Positions 49,481-58,746 of a DNA stretch of 60,869 nucleotides are shown one piece after another. A program made the translations under genes and the position numbers. How positions within the stretch are numbered: the stretch's first letter is position 1; every line of letters starts with the position of its first letter. The notes beneath the pieces are model-generated. The model did not search any database. It was not told the origin of the DNA and worked only from the letters and a program-made list of their open reading frames with translations. The stretch lies in assembly GCA_001823925.1 (NCBI GenBank), contig MHWB01000002.1, positions 1 to 60,869 on the forward strand. Reading direction: 5' to 3'. Source of the DNA: Candidatus Zambryskibacteria bacterium RIFCSPLOWO2_01_FULL_39_39. Its GTDB lineage: Bacteria; Patescibacteriota; Minisyncoccia; Phycocordibacterales; WO2-35-19.

Positions 49481-50443
49481 ATGGATATATCTCGTTATAA
49501 ACAAAACCCCAAGACTCAGTATTTGGCAGAAAATTTGGAGAGGCTTTTAAAAGAAGAGGCTGATGTTTTGGTGTTGGTAGAAGAAGGACTAACTTCTTCA
49601 GCAGACGAGATGAAAGAGTTGGCAGAGGGGGATTTGAAAAATATAGCAGCCCAAAAAGAAATTTTACTCGGACAGATGGATAAAATATTGGAAGAAGAAA
49701 TCCGTAAAGAAAAAGAGGAGGAGGAATTTCCCAATGAAATAGTCTTGGAAGTCAGGGCCGGTGTCGGTGGCGAAGAGGCCGCTCTATTTGCCGAGGAACT
49801 AGCCAATATGTATCGCAGATATGCTGATTCAAGAGGTTGGTCTGTTTCAATATTAGATGAATCAGAGTCGCCACTCGGAGGGTACAAGGAAGCTTCTTTT
49901 GAAATACGAGGCACTGATGTTTATAAAGAACTTAGACATGAGACAGGTATCCATCGTGTACAAAGAGTACCCAAGACTGAAAAAATGGGTCGGGTCCACA
50001 CATCTACTGCTTCCGTGGCTATATTGCCAATTCGCAAAAAAACAAAATTTGAAATTAACCCAGCTGATTTAGAAGTTGAATTTTCTCGTGCCGGTGGCAA
50101 AGGTGGCCAAAACGTAAACAAGGTGGAAACAGCTGTAAGACTTACTCACAAACCAACGGGCTTAGTGGTACGTTCCACTGCCGAGAGAAGTCAAAATGCT
50201 AACAAAGAAAATGCTTTGATGATCCTTTCAGCCAAACTAGAAGAAAAGCAACGAGAAGAAGAGGATAGTAAATATGCGGCGGATCGTAAAGATCAGGTGG
50301 GAGTAGTGGATAGGTCAGAGAAAATTAGAACTTATAATATCCTTCAGGATAGGGTTACAGATCATAGATTAAATAAAAACTGGCATGGTATAGAAAATAT
50401 AATGAAAGGTCAGATAAGCGGTATTATTGACGCTTGGAAGTAA
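49481..50443 (+). CDS. prfA: Peptide chain release factor 1
   Basis: About 320 residues from [11 protein letters not shown]. It has [26 protein letters not shown] (with the PxT-type discriminator region) and the catalytic GGQ loop ([18 protein letters not shown]). RF1 reads UAA and UAG. The protein is slightly short at the N-terminus compared with E. coli RF1 (360), as is usual in this group. Confidence 0.95.
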   Translation: MDISRYKQNPKTQYLAENLERLLKEEADVLVLVEEGLTSSADEMKELAEGDLKNIAAQKEILLGQMDKILEEEIRKEKEEEEFPNEIVLEVRAGVGGEEAALFAEELANMYRRYADSRGWSVSILDESESPLGGYKEASFEIRGTDVYKELRHETGIHRVQRVPKTEKMGRVHTSTASVAILPIRKKTKFEINPADLEVEFSRAGGKGGQNVNKVETAVRLTHKPTGLVVRSTAERSQNANKENALMILSAKLEEKQREEEDSKYAADRKDQVGVVDRSEKIRTYNILQDRVTDHRLNKNWHGIENIMKGQISGIIDAWK

Positions 50444-50465
50444 ATTTGATAAGATTTCAAACTGT

Positions 50466-51152
50466 ATGACAGAAACAACAAAAACAGAACAAAATCTAGA
50501 CGAGCTCTTTAAAGCTGGAGCTCATTTTGGGTTTAGCAAATCAAGAAGGCACCCTAGCGCAACCCCACTTATTTTCGGTTCCAAAAATAAAGTAGATATC
50601 TTTGATTTAGAAAAGACTCATGTGAGTTTGGAAAATGCTCTTGCTTTTATTTCTAAATTGGCTGAAACCAAGGCTACTATTTTGTTTGTGGGAGGCAAAA
50701 ATGAAGCTCAGGGGATAATAAAGGAAGAAGCAGAAAAGATAGGTATGCCTTATTTGGCTGGCCGTTGGATCGGCGGGACACTCACAAATTTCCCAGAAAT
50801 AAGAAAGAGGATAGATATCATGATCCTTCTCTTGTCTCAAAAAGAAAAAGGGGAACTCGTCAAATACACCAAAAAAGAGAGGATTTTGATAGATAGAAAG
50901 ATAGAAAAACTTCAAAAGATGTTTGGCGGTATTAAAGATATGATTGCCTTACCCAAAGCGCTATTTATCATTGATCCCAGATTTGAGGAAACCGCCTTAA
51001 GAGAAGCTAAAAGTTTAAAAATACCGGTAGTCGCTTTGTGCGGTTCTGATAATAATATCACCGACATTGATTATCCCATTTCAGCTAATGATTCTAATAT
51101 AGCCAGCATCAGATTTTTTGTAGAAAAAGTGGCTGAAGCGTATAAAAAATGA
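50466..51152 (+). CDS. rpsB: Ribosomal protein uS2
   Basis: About 228 residues from MTETTKTEQN. LFKAGAHFGFSKSRRHP, AGRWIGGTLTNFPEIRKR and VVALCGSDNNITDIDYPISANDSN are typical. It overlaps tsf by four bases (ATGA), the usual rpsB-tsf coupling. Confidence 0.98.
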   Translation: MTETTKTEQNLDELFKAGAHFGFSKSRRHPSATPLIFGSKNKVDIFDLEKTHVSLENALAFISKLAETKATILFVGGKNEAQGIIKEEAEKIGMPYLAGRWIGGTLTNFPEIRKRIDIMILLLSQKEKGELVKYTKKERILIDRKIEKLQKMFGGIKDMIALPKALFIIDPRFEETALREAKSLKIPVVALCGSDNNITDIDYPISANDSNIASIRFFVEKVAEAYKK

Positions 51153-51733
51153 ATATAACTACCAAACAAATCAAAGAATTGCGTGACGAGACTGGCGTGT
51201 CGGTCATGCAGTGCAAAAAGTCTTTGGAAGATGCGGGCGGAGACTTGGAGAAGGCTAAAATAATACTGCGCAAGATAAGTAAACAATCTGCAGATAAAAA
51301 ACTAGGCAGAACTCTTGGCGCCGGAGCAGTGGTCTCTTATATTCATAGCAATGGCTTAGTTGGGACCATGCTTGAACTTTTGTGTGAGACGGACTTTGTA
51401 GCCAGGAATGAAGACTTTAAAGCTTTGGGCAAGGATTTGGCGATGCATATAACCGCCTTGTCACCAGAATATTTAAAGATGGAGGATATAAAAGAGGAAG
51501 ATAAAGTAAAAGCAAAGGAGCTTTTTGAAAAAGATTTGGCAGAGAAACCAAAAGAAATGCGTGATAAAATAATGGAGGGTAAACTTTCTTCGTATTTCGG
51601 AGAAAAAGTTTTGCTTGAACAGGCTTTTATTAAAAATTCGGAAATAAATATTCGCACCTTGATAGAACAAGCTGCCCAAAAATTTGGAGAAAGGATGGAA
51701 GTGGGTAGATTTGTGAGATTTTCTATTAACTAA
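51149..51733 (+). CDS. tsf: Elongation factor Ts
   Basis: 194 residues, a short EF-Ts. UBA-like start TTKQIKELRDETGVSVMQCKKSLEDAGGDLEKA and the core TDFVARNEDFKALG are intact; only one dimerisation subdomain follows, as in short forms. It recycles EF-Tu. Confidence 0.96.
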   Translation: MNITTKQIKELRDETGVSVMQCKKSLEDAGGDLEKAKIILRKISKQSADKKLGRTLGAGAVVSYIHSNGLVGTMLELLCETDFVARNEDFKALGKDLAMHITALSPEYLKMEDIKEEDKVKAKELFEKDLAEKPKEMRDKIMEGKLSSYFGEKVLLEQAFIKNSEINIRTLIEQAAQKFGERMEVGRFVRFSIN

Positions 51734-51742
51734 CCTAAAAAT

Positions 51743-52129
51743 ATGGCAACAGTTGTAGTATTTGCTTCATCTCTTTTTGTTACGTTGTCTTTAGTATCTT
51801 TAAAAGCACTAGAATTAAACTCTGGCAAGAAAAATTTTGTATTAAAATTGATTAGCAAACTTGATAATGGCACCGAAAAGTTAGTTTCAATTCTTAAATT
51901 TAAGATCTTGCAATTAATACAGAGTGTCCGTTATATTGTGCTAGTCGAGGCAAAGAAGGTTATTTCTGATTTGTTTTACGACACCCAAGAAAGGATACTG
52001 AATGAATATAGAATAAAGCAAGATATCATGATGGGTCGTAAAGAAGTTTTAAATAAAGGTTCTGTCTCGTTCTATCTTAAAAAGATTGCAGAGAACAAGG
52101 GAAATGGGGAGAAAGGAAAGATAGAGTGA
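51743..52129 (+). CDS. Small membrane protein after tsf, function unknown
   Basis: 128 residues. One N-terminal hydrophobic segment (TVVVFASSLFVTLSLVSL), then a helical basic cytoplasmic part (LISKLDNGTEKLVSILKFKILQLIQSVRY). No domain recognised. It starts 10 bases after tsf, so it is probably co-transcribed with the translation genes. Confidence 0.65.
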   Translation: MATVVVFASSLFVTLSLVSLKALELNSGKKNFVLKLISKLDNGTEKLVSILKFKILQLIQSVRYIVLVEAKKVISDLFYDTQERILNEYRIKQDIMMGRKEVLNKGSVSFYLKKIAENKGNGEKGKIE

Positions 52130-52220
52130 GAAAATTAACCTAATTTCTAATTGTTCTAAAATTAGGATTTGGAATTTGTTTAGAAATTAGAATAATTAGG
52201 GTAATTAGAAATTTTAATAA

Positions 52221-52293
52221 GCCGGCATAGCTCAGTTGGTAGAGCGCCACTTTTGTAAAGTGGATGTCCGGGGTTCGAACCCTCGTGCCGGCT
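52221..52293 (+). tRNA. tRNA-Thr(TGT)
   Basis: Acceptor GCCGGCA/TGCCGGC, standard D-arm, anticodon stem CCACT/AGTGG with loop TTTGTAA (anticodon TGT), T-arm GGGGTTCGAACCCTC. CCA is not encoded. Confidence 0.97.
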
Positions 52294-52335
52294 CAATTAG
52301 TTGATTTTAGTTTGCCCCGTGTGAGCAAAGCGAAT

Positions 52336-53055
52336 TTACGGGGTCGAAGTCGCTTGTTTGGACTTTAAAGCTTTTTCAATTTCGTCTTTAGCTTTTTGTT
52401 TGTCTATTTCTTTCAGTGCGGGAATAATCTCTTTAATATCTTCTATAGATTTAAAACCATAATAGACCTTGTCATTTACCAATATGGTAGGTTGTTCATT
52501 TTTGATATTGTAGATGCTTATGAGCGTCTGCAAAGCCGAAAGGTCAAGATTGTAATCAAAAGAATAAACTCTAAGCTCTGGGTAATCTTGTCTTAATTTG
52601 GTAAGGACGAAGCCCTCTCTTTCACAATCCGAACAATTATTATCCAAATTTGAGTAGAAATACATTAAAGAGGGTCCGCCATTGGTAGAGTTTATACCGC
52701 ATCTCTCTTTTATTTTCTGCATTAAAATAAAATCTTTAATTTGAAGAAGAGAATAATATTTTTTTAGATTTATTACTTCTGCGTCATCTGTGCCTCTATT
52801 TTCTTCTGTATATGAAAGCTTATCCCCCAAAGTAGCGAGCTCTTTAGAGAGAAAAGTATTGCCTATCTCTCTGCAAGAAAGTTCTGAGAGCAGTGAAAAC
52901 TGGGTTTCTGAAGAAAGTATGTCTACGGCAATACGGCTTTCAATGTCTTTGATTTCATTCATTTTCTTTTGACTAAAATAGTTGCTAGCCAAAATCGCCG
53001 TCACAAATATAGCGGCGGTGATAAGAAACGTATATGCGTATTTTTTCCATTCCAT
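52336..53055 (-). CDS. Membrane-anchored thioredoxin-like protein
   Basis: 239 residues. One N-terminal membrane segment (YAYTFLITAAIFVTAILAS), a helical middle, then a thioredoxin-like domain with CSDC (in NNCSDCEREG) and the cis-proline strand QPTILVNDKVYYG. It would face outward and may work with the DsbA-like protein family in disulfide handling. The active-site pair differs from CPFC, so its redox role is uncertain. Confidence 0.75.
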   Translation of the reverse strand: MEWKKYAYTFLITAAIFVTAILASNYFSQKKMNEIKDIESRIAVDILSSETQFSLLSELSCREIGNTFLSKELATLGDKLSYTEENRGTDDAEVINLKKYYSLLQIKDFILMQKIKERCGINSTNGGPSLMYFYSNLDNNCSDCEREGFVLTKLRQDYPELRVYSFDYNLDLSALQTLISIYNIKNEQPTILVNDKVYYGFKSIEDIKEIIPALKEIDKQKAKDEIEKALKSKQATSTP

Positions 53056-53164
53056 AGGGATAGTTTACAGATTATAGATAACGGACTAAAGTAAAACATA
53101 AAAATAAAAAAGTTGCAACTATAAACAATTTATGATTAAATGATTATCAGAAAAGGAGAACGCC

Positions 53165-53764
53165 ATGAGACAATGGTACTGGGGAGGTCAGACATACACC
53201 CACTCTACAGATTTCAAACTCTGGGCTCATGTACATCTTGCTCTGTGCAAGAACGTGCTTAATGCTAAAACCGCCTACATCTACGAGTCCGATCGAGAGG
53301 GTCAAACGATCTTCTCAGTTCTTGGAGTCGAAGTCGATCGTTACCAAACGGCGAATGAGACGATTTACAATTTGGGATACGACAATCTGCTTGCAAGACT
53401 ACTCACGCTGACCCCAGAACAGATCAGGGAGGAACATCCTTGGATGTATAACTCGATGATTTATCACTTCGGATCGGTCAAAGCAACCCTGAAGAAGCGT
53501 GACTGGGGTGAGTCGATTGTCTACCATCATCACGAAGACCTGAGCCCATACTGGGCAAAGGAAGTAGTACCATTTCTTGAGGAGATGACCGACCAACAGA
53601 TTGCTGATGTTTGTGGGTGTACCCCCGAACAAATTGCAAACATTCGTCTCATTGCGTACATGAACAAGGTAGTCCCCGTAGTAAAGAAAGAATATCCACC
53701 GGAAGAATCAGAAACTCCGAGAGGAATATTTCACAAGCTTGGAAAAGTGTTGAAAATCGCTTGA
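53165..53764 (+). CDS. Uncharacterised protein, single-gene unit
   Basis: 199 residues, not recognised. AAAAGGAGA precedes the ATG. The N-terminus WYWGGQTYTHSTDFKLWAHVHLAL is aromatic-rich; the C-terminal part has an HTH-like stretch (MTDQQIADVCGCTPEQIANIRLIAYMN). GC content is higher than in the neighbours. A terminator follows. It shares the orphan-cassette features of several other genes in the window. Confidence 0.6.
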   Translation: MRQWYWGGQTYTHSTDFKLWAHVHLALCKNVLNAKTAYIYESDREGQTIFSVLGVEVDRYQTANETIYNLGYDNLLARLLTLTPEQIREEHPWMYNSMIYHFGSVKATLKKRDWGESIVYHHHEDLSPYWAKEVVPFLEEMTDQQIADVCGCTPEQIANIRLIAYMNKVVPVVKKEYPPEESETPRGIFHKLGKVLKIA

Positions 53765-53799
53765 AGAAGTTCCTTATCAAATGAGTTTTTGTACAACTT

Positions 53800-53836
53800 G
53801 CCTGATTCAGTAATATCGGATTGGGCTTTTTCTTTT
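53800..53836 (+). terminator. Rho-independent terminator
   Basis: GCCTGATTC (53800-53808) pairs with GGATTGGGC (53818-53826), including wobbles, then a T-rich run. Confidence 0.65.
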
Positions 53837-54105
53837 TAATCTTCTTGAGAAGTTGGAATAAAAATCGGGAGATTATTATGTTTTTCTAAACGTCCAATAC
53901 GTTCAATCGGATTTTCCTCCAAAATTTTATCAAGGGCTTTAATTGAAGGTTTGATTTCTTCGATATCATTCCTAATTTCTTTTATATCAAATTTTATTGT
54001 TTTTATTTCTTCACTTATCCCATTTACGGTATGAGCCAGATCACCAAATTCTTTTTTGGTTGGAAAATGTTCTTTTAATAATTTTACCAATTTTTCTTCG
54101 TTCAT
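53836..54105 (-). CDS. Small coiled-coil protein
   Basis: 89 residues. EKLVKLLKEHFPTKKEFGDLA followed by a heptad-like coiled coil (ISEEIKTIKFDIKEIRNDIEEIKPSIKALDKIL). Similar short coiled-coil proteins are frequent in Parcubacteria; function unknown. Confidence 0.6.
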   Translation of the reverse strand: MNEEKLVKLLKEHFPTKKEFGDLAHTVNGISEEIKTIKFDIKEIRNDIEEIKPSIKALDKILEENPIERIGRLEKHNNLPIFIPTSQED

Positions 54106-54168
54106 TTTTTTATTATATCAAAGTTTTATCACTATAAGCAAGTAGATTTATTTATAATAAAAACATAA

Positions 54169-55419
54169 TTATCTCCACTTTGTTTCTTTTACAAAAATGA
54201 CATTATAAATAGCTTTGGTCATCCAAATCGGAGCCAGAGCAGTGTAAAACATTAAAAACAAAATACTATCTAAACCAAACTTATACTTTTCTTCTGCTAA
54301 ACCTCTGGAAGTTACGATAATAAAGAGCGTCCCCAAGACCGCAATTATAGAGATGAAGACCACTATATCAGTATTGACGTAGAAAAAATCAAAATTAAAT
54401 CCCGACCAAGATAGGCCAATAGTGGATACTTCTTTTATTTTGAGGATTGAGATATTTATCCAATTTATTACAACTGTCCCAAAAAAATACATAGTGGAAA
54501 AAACAGAAAAGCCTGCAGCAGGCAAGACCACCATCCCCAAATTGCCATACTGAGGTCTAAAAAACATACCCCTATAATCAATAGCATTTTTAAGGAAACC
54601 GTGGACCCAGCGTAAACGTTGTTTATAAAGAGCTTTGAAAGTAGTGGGAGCAATAGTATAAACAAAAGCATTGGAGACATTGCTTATTTTCATAAAGTTT
54701 TTTTGCATACGCATAGCAATTTCCATATCTTCAGTATTGTGAGCATGTCTGTAGCCTCCTATTTTTTGGAAAACAGATCTGCGGAAAATAGAAAATGGCC
54801 CCGGAGTTATATAGACGGCATTTAAATTGGAGAATACTTTTCGCAAAAAAATACCAAAAATGTATTCCGCTTTTTGGATAAGGCCCAATATCCCTTTTGG
54901 TTCAAATATTTTTATAGAAGGAGTAACTGCCATAATTTCGCTATCATCAAATTCTGTCGCGATCCTCCTTAAAGCTTCTGGGTGGACAAAAGAGTCAGCG
55001 TCCAAGCAGCCAACCAAATCAGAGTCTACAAATTCTAGCGCATAATTTAAAGCTGTATATTTGCCACCATTTTCTTTTCTTAAAAGTTTAATTTGTTTGT
55101 TATGGGCAAACACTTGCAAAACACGCCAAGTATTGTCCGTACTTCCGTCATCTACAATAAAAATAGAGAGTTTGTCTTTGGGATAGTTAAGCTTCAAAAT
55201 CGAGAAAATCGTCTTAAGGATAGTGGTTTCTTCGTTCCAAACGGGCACTATCATAGATACACTTGGGAATTCATCCTCACTTTTTTTCTTTCCTTGACCC
55301 GCAAAAATCTTAGTTAGAGAGATTGCTTTAAATTCAAAGTAAGTAATCAGGAAAAATACCTCAACATAAAGAGCTAAGAAAAGTAGAATGTAAGTTATGG
55401 TATCTGATGCAAGATGCAT
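54169..55419 (-). CDS. Membrane glycosyltransferase, family 2
   Basis: 416 residues. An N-terminal membrane helix, then a GT-A domain with VPVWNEETTI, VDDGSTDNT, the metal-binding CLDADSFV, EDMEIAMRM, and QRLRWVHG (QxxRW), followed by about four membrane helices. The QxxRW motif points to a processive enzyme of the cellulose/poly-N-acetylglucosamine synthase type. The polymer is unknown; it is probably a surface polysaccharide. Confidence 0.9.
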   Translation of the reverse strand: MHLASDTITYILLFLALYVEVFFLITYFEFKAISLTKIFAGQGKKKSEDEFPSVSMIVPVWNEETTILKTIFSILKLNYPKDKLSIFIVDDGSTDNTWRVLQVFAHNKQIKLLRKENGGKYTALNYALEFVDSDLVGCLDADSFVHPEALRRIATEFDDSEIMAVTPSIKIFEPKGILGLIQKAEYIFGIFLRKVFSNLNAVYITPGPFSIFRRSVFQKIGGYRHAHNTEDMEIAMRMQKNFMKISNVSNAFVYTIAPTTFKALYKQRLRWVHGFLKNAIDYRGMFFRPQYGNLGMVVLPAAGFSVFSTMYFFGTVVINWINISILKIKEVSTIGLSWSGFNFDFFYVNTDIVVFISIIAVLGTLFIIVTSRGLAEEKYKFGLDSILFLMFYTALAPIWMTKAIYNVIFVKETKWR

Positions 55420-55437
55420 ATCTGTAAATATAACACA

Positions 55438-56580
55438 TCAACGGATAGTTGCCAAAAAAATCCGTAGAGTCTCATCTTCAAGTTTTTTATGCATAGTGTC
55501 AACTTCAGAACTTAACAAGGTCCGATTGAGAGATCTATAAATAATCCGAAAAGCGAAACTTACTTTATTTTTACCAAATTTTTGTTCGTCTTCGTATCTA
55601 TCTAAGAGTTTAACTTCTTCAACCAGATCTTCCCCTATGACTTCTCGGATTAAATCAAAATAATTGTTTGGCACAAAGTTTTTATCTACTATAAAAGAAA
55701 TGTCACGGACTATGGGCGGGTATTTACTAACTTCTTTATATTTTTGGCCAAGATTAAGCTGTTTTTTAATCCTCTCATCTTCTGACCAAAGTAGGCGGAT
55801 ATCAGGTAAAGACATGCTTACAATCGCCAATCTCTCCAAACCAAATCCAAACGCCCAGCCAGTATATTTTTTTGAGTCAACTCCGAGCTTTTCTAAAACA
55901 CTACCCTTGACCACACCACAACCAACCACCTCAACCCATTTGTCATCAATTAGAACTTCCATTTCCAAAGATGGATCCGTATATGGAAAAGTATCTTTGT
56001 TTAAGCGGTACTTAATTTGAGGTCCGAATACAGCAGCAGCAATATTTCCAAGAGCTTCTTCCAAATCTTTTTGACCGATTGTCTTCAAAGTTTTTGGCGC
56101 CAGAAACCAACCATCTATTTGATGAAAAACATTCATATGATTGCGGTCTATTTCATCTTTGCGGTAAACTTTGCCAAAACTAAAACAGCCAACTGGTTCA
56201 TTTTGAGCTATACGTTTTTTTATTTCTTCGTGCATCAAATAGTAATACCAACAAACAGTGGTGTGAGTCCGCAAAATATTTTTATCATCTACATAATATG
56301 TGTCTGACTTGCTCCTAGCGGGATGATCTGCTGGGAAATCAAACAAATCAAAACTTATATTGGCTGGGACGATTTCAGGAGTTTTGATAATATCTAAATC
56401 TTTAAAATAGGGATAACATATTATACGATTTACAATTTCTGCAATAGGACTGCCCTGAGTGCGGGAAAGGTCTGGCATAGCCAAGTATCGCTTCATACGC
56501 AAAGCATCAGCATCCTTTCGATTGTTCAAATCTTTGAGCTTTTTCTCTTCTTCGTCTGTTGGAATAATGTATTCTTTCAT
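55438..56580 (-). CDS. Phenylalanyl-tRNA synthetase, alpha-type core fused to FDX-ACB domain
   Basis: 380 residues. The class II core shows DTYYVDDKNILRTHTT, motif 2 GKVYRKDEIDRNHMNVFHQIDGW and motif 3 GWAFGFGLERLA. The usual N-terminal tRNA-binding coiled coil of PheS is missing. Instead, the last 95 residues (YPPIVRDISFIVDK...VKLLDRYEDEQ...LLSSEVDTMHKKLED) form an FDX-ACB anticodon-binding domain, normally found at the end of PheT or in the single-chain mitochondrial enzyme. No pheT lies next to it. It probably charges tRNA-Phe as a monomer. Confidence 0.85.
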   Translation of the reverse strand: MKEYIIPTDEEEKKLKDLNNRKDADALRMKRYLAMPDLSRTQGSPIAEIVNRIICYPYFKDLDIIKTPEIVPANISFDLFDFPADHPARSKSDTYYVDDKNILRTHTTVCWYYYLMHEEIKKRIAQNEPVGCFSFGKVYRKDEIDRNHMNVFHQIDGWFLAPKTLKTIGQKDLEEALGNIAAAVFGPQIKYRLNKDTFPYTDPSLEMEVLIDDKWVEVVGCGVVKGSVLEKLGVDSKKYTGWAFGFGLERLAIVSMSLPDIRLLWSEDERIKKQLNLGQKYKEVSKYPPIVRDISFIVDKNFVPNNYFDLIREVIGEDLVEEVKLLDRYEDEQKFGKNKVSFAFRIIYRSLNRTLLSSEVDTMHKKLEDETLRIFLATIR

Positions 56581-56628
56581 GTGATTTAGTGTAGCAAAAT
56601 AGATTAGAATTTGCTATAATATGATGTA

Positions 56629-58746
56629 ATGATTAAGGAGGAGAAAAATAAAAAAAGCAAAGATTCAAGTAAATATAGCGCCGATTCTATCACTGTTTTG
56701 GAAGGGCTAGAGCCAGTGCGTCGCAGGCCGGGTATGTATATCGGCACTACTGGGCCGGACGGCTTACATCATCTAATTTGGGAGATTTTTGATAACTCAA
56801 GGGACGAGGCCATGGGAGGCTTTGCTAATGATATAGAAGTTGCTTTTCTTCCCAATAATCAAGTACGGGTCGTCGACAATGGTCGAGGCATCCCAGTTGA
56901 TGTCCACAAACAAACAAAAGTATCAGCTTTGGAGACTATTTTGACCACCCTACACGCGGGTGGAAAATTTGGGGGAGAAGGTTATAAAATCTCTGGCGGT
57001 CTGCATGGAGTAGGGGCTTCCGTAGTTAACGCACTTTCGATATTTATGCGAGCAGAAGTACACCGAGACGGGGGAGTCTACATGCAAGAATATTCTAAAG
57101 GTAAAAAGAAAACGGCAGTTAAAAAAATAGGTTCTTCCAAGCTCTCTGGCACTGTAATCACTTTTGAGCCGGATCCAGAAATATTTGCAACTAATGACAA
57201 CGAAATAAGTTTTGACTTTGACCGAGTGGTCCATCATATGCGTCAACAGGCTTATTTGGTAAAAGGTCTCAAAATATCTGTCTTAGATTTGCGAGAAATA
57301 AATATATCATCTGGCGGAAAAATAAAAGACTCTGAAACTTTTTATTTACGAGACTTGGATATAGAAGCACCTTCTATGTCATTTTATTTTGACGGTGGAC
57401 TCATGTCTCTCATCAGATTTTATAACCACACCCAAAAACCAATTCATAAAAATGTTTTTTATGTTGAAAAATTAAATGAAAATTTTGAGGGAGCAGAAGT
57501 AGCTCTGCAATATGTAGACGATATTTCGGCCCGCATTATGCCTTTTGCCAATAATATATATAACTCTGAAGGAGGAACCCATATCACTGGATTTAAGACA
57601 GCTTTGACTAGAACTTTAAATAATTATGCCAAGAAAAACAATCTTACCAAAAATGGAGATGATGCTTTTACGGGAGAAGATGTGTTAGAGGGACTCACTG
57701 CCGTTATTTCAGTTAAATTGAGAGAAGTGCAATTTGAAGGTCAAACTAAGGCTAAGTTGGGTAGTGTAGAAGCCCGTGGGATGGTTGAGGGTATTTTTGC
57801 TGAAGCCTTTGATGCCTTTTTGGAAGAAAACCCAGATGATGCTAGGGCAATAATTAATAAAGTCACCTTGGCCCTACGCGCTCGCAAAGCGGCTAAAGCG
57901 GCTAAAGATTCAATTTTAAGAAAGGGGGCACTGGAAGGTATGACTTTGCCGGGGAAACTTGCCGATTGCCAGAGTAAATCTGCAGAGGAGTCAGAGCTCT
58001 TTATCGTAGAGGGAGATTCGGCCGGAGGCACCGCCAAGACGGGTAGAGATAGGCGTACTCAAGCGATATTACCATTGAAAGGAAAAATATTAAACATAGA
58101 AAGAGCCCGACTTGACCGTATGCTTGGTTCAGAGCAAATTAAAAATTTGGTAGTCGCTTTGGGTACTGCCATAGGGGACACATTTGATATTTCCAAACTT
58201 CGTTATCATAAAGTGATTATAGCAACCGATGCCGATGTTGACGGCGCCCACATCCGCACTCTTATACTTACTCTACTCTATAGATACTTCCGTCCACTTA
58301 TAGATGGGGGATTTATATACATTGCCCAACCGCCTCTTTATAAAATTAAAAAGGGTAAAGAAATATTTTATGCATACTCTGACGACGAGAAAGCTAAAAT
58401 TTTAGGAAAAGAAGCAGAGGTTGAAATAGTAGAAACTGAAAGTGGAGAGATCGAAAATTCTGATTCAGAAAATGAGGAAGAAAATGAAAATAATAAAGCC
58501 TCCTCCGCTAAAGCTACGGCGGGCCGAAGTAAAATTTCAGTACAACGCTACAAAGGTTTGGGAGAAATGAATGCCGAAGAATTATGGGAAACCACCATGG
58601 ACCCCAAAAAACGTATCTTGAAACAAATAAATGTTGACGAAGCCGGCGAAGCTGACCAAATATTTGATGTTCTTATGGGCACTGACGTCCCATCTCGCAA
58701 ATCTTTCATCCAATCCAACGCCAAACTGGCAACTATTGACATTTAA
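56629..58746 (+). CDS. gyrB: DNA gyrase subunit B
   Basis: 705 residues. ATPase domain (EIFDNSRDEAMGG, DNGRGIPVDVH, GGLHGVGASVVNALS), transducer, and TOPRIM domain (EGDSAGGTAKTGRDRR, ATDADVDGAHIRTL). The end has the usual RYKGLGEMNAEELWETTMD. A short acidic stretch near residue 600-625 plus SSAKATAGRS is an insertion partly made by a palindromic repeat (about 58502-58523). It could also be ParE, but it is annotated as GyrB by overall form. Confidence 0.94.
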   Translation: MIKEEKNKKSKDSSKYSADSITVLEGLEPVRRRPGMYIGTTGPDGLHHLIWEIFDNSRDEAMGGFANDIEVAFLPNNQVRVVDNGRGIPVDVHKQTKVSALETILTTLHAGGKFGGEGYKISGGLHGVGASVVNALSIFMRAEVHRDGGVYMQEYSKGKKKTAVKKIGSSKLSGTVITFEPDPEIFATNDNEISFDFDRVVHHMRQQAYLVKGLKISVLDLREINISSGGKIKDSETFYLRDLDIEAPSMSFYFDGGLMSLIRFYNHTQKPIHKNVFYVEKLNENFEGAEVALQYVDDISARIMPFANNIYNSEGGTHITGFKTALTRTLNNYAKKNNLTKNGDDAFTGEDVLEGLTAVISVKLREVQFEGQTKAKLGSVEARGMVEGIFAEAFDAFLEENPDDARAIINKVTLALRARKAAKAAKDSILRKGALEGMTLPGKLADCQSKSAEESELFIVEGDSAGGTAKTGRDRRTQAILPLKGKILNIERARLDRMLGSEQIKNLVVALGTAIGDTFDISKLRYHKVIIATDADVDGAHIRTLILTLLYRYFRPLIDGGFIYIAQPPLYKIKKGKEIFYAYSDDEKAKILGKEAEVEIVETESGEIENSDSENEEENENNKASSAKATAGRSKISVQRYKGLGEMNAEELWETTMDPKKRILKQINVDEAGEADQIFDVLMGTDVPSRKSFIQSNAKLATIDI
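58502..58523. repeat. Palindromic insert inside gyrB
   Basis: CCTCCGC-taaagctac-GGCGGG, in frame, encoding SSAKATAG. The same peptide pattern recurs in proteins of related genomes as far as I recall; within this window only one copy is seen. Confidence 0.5.
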
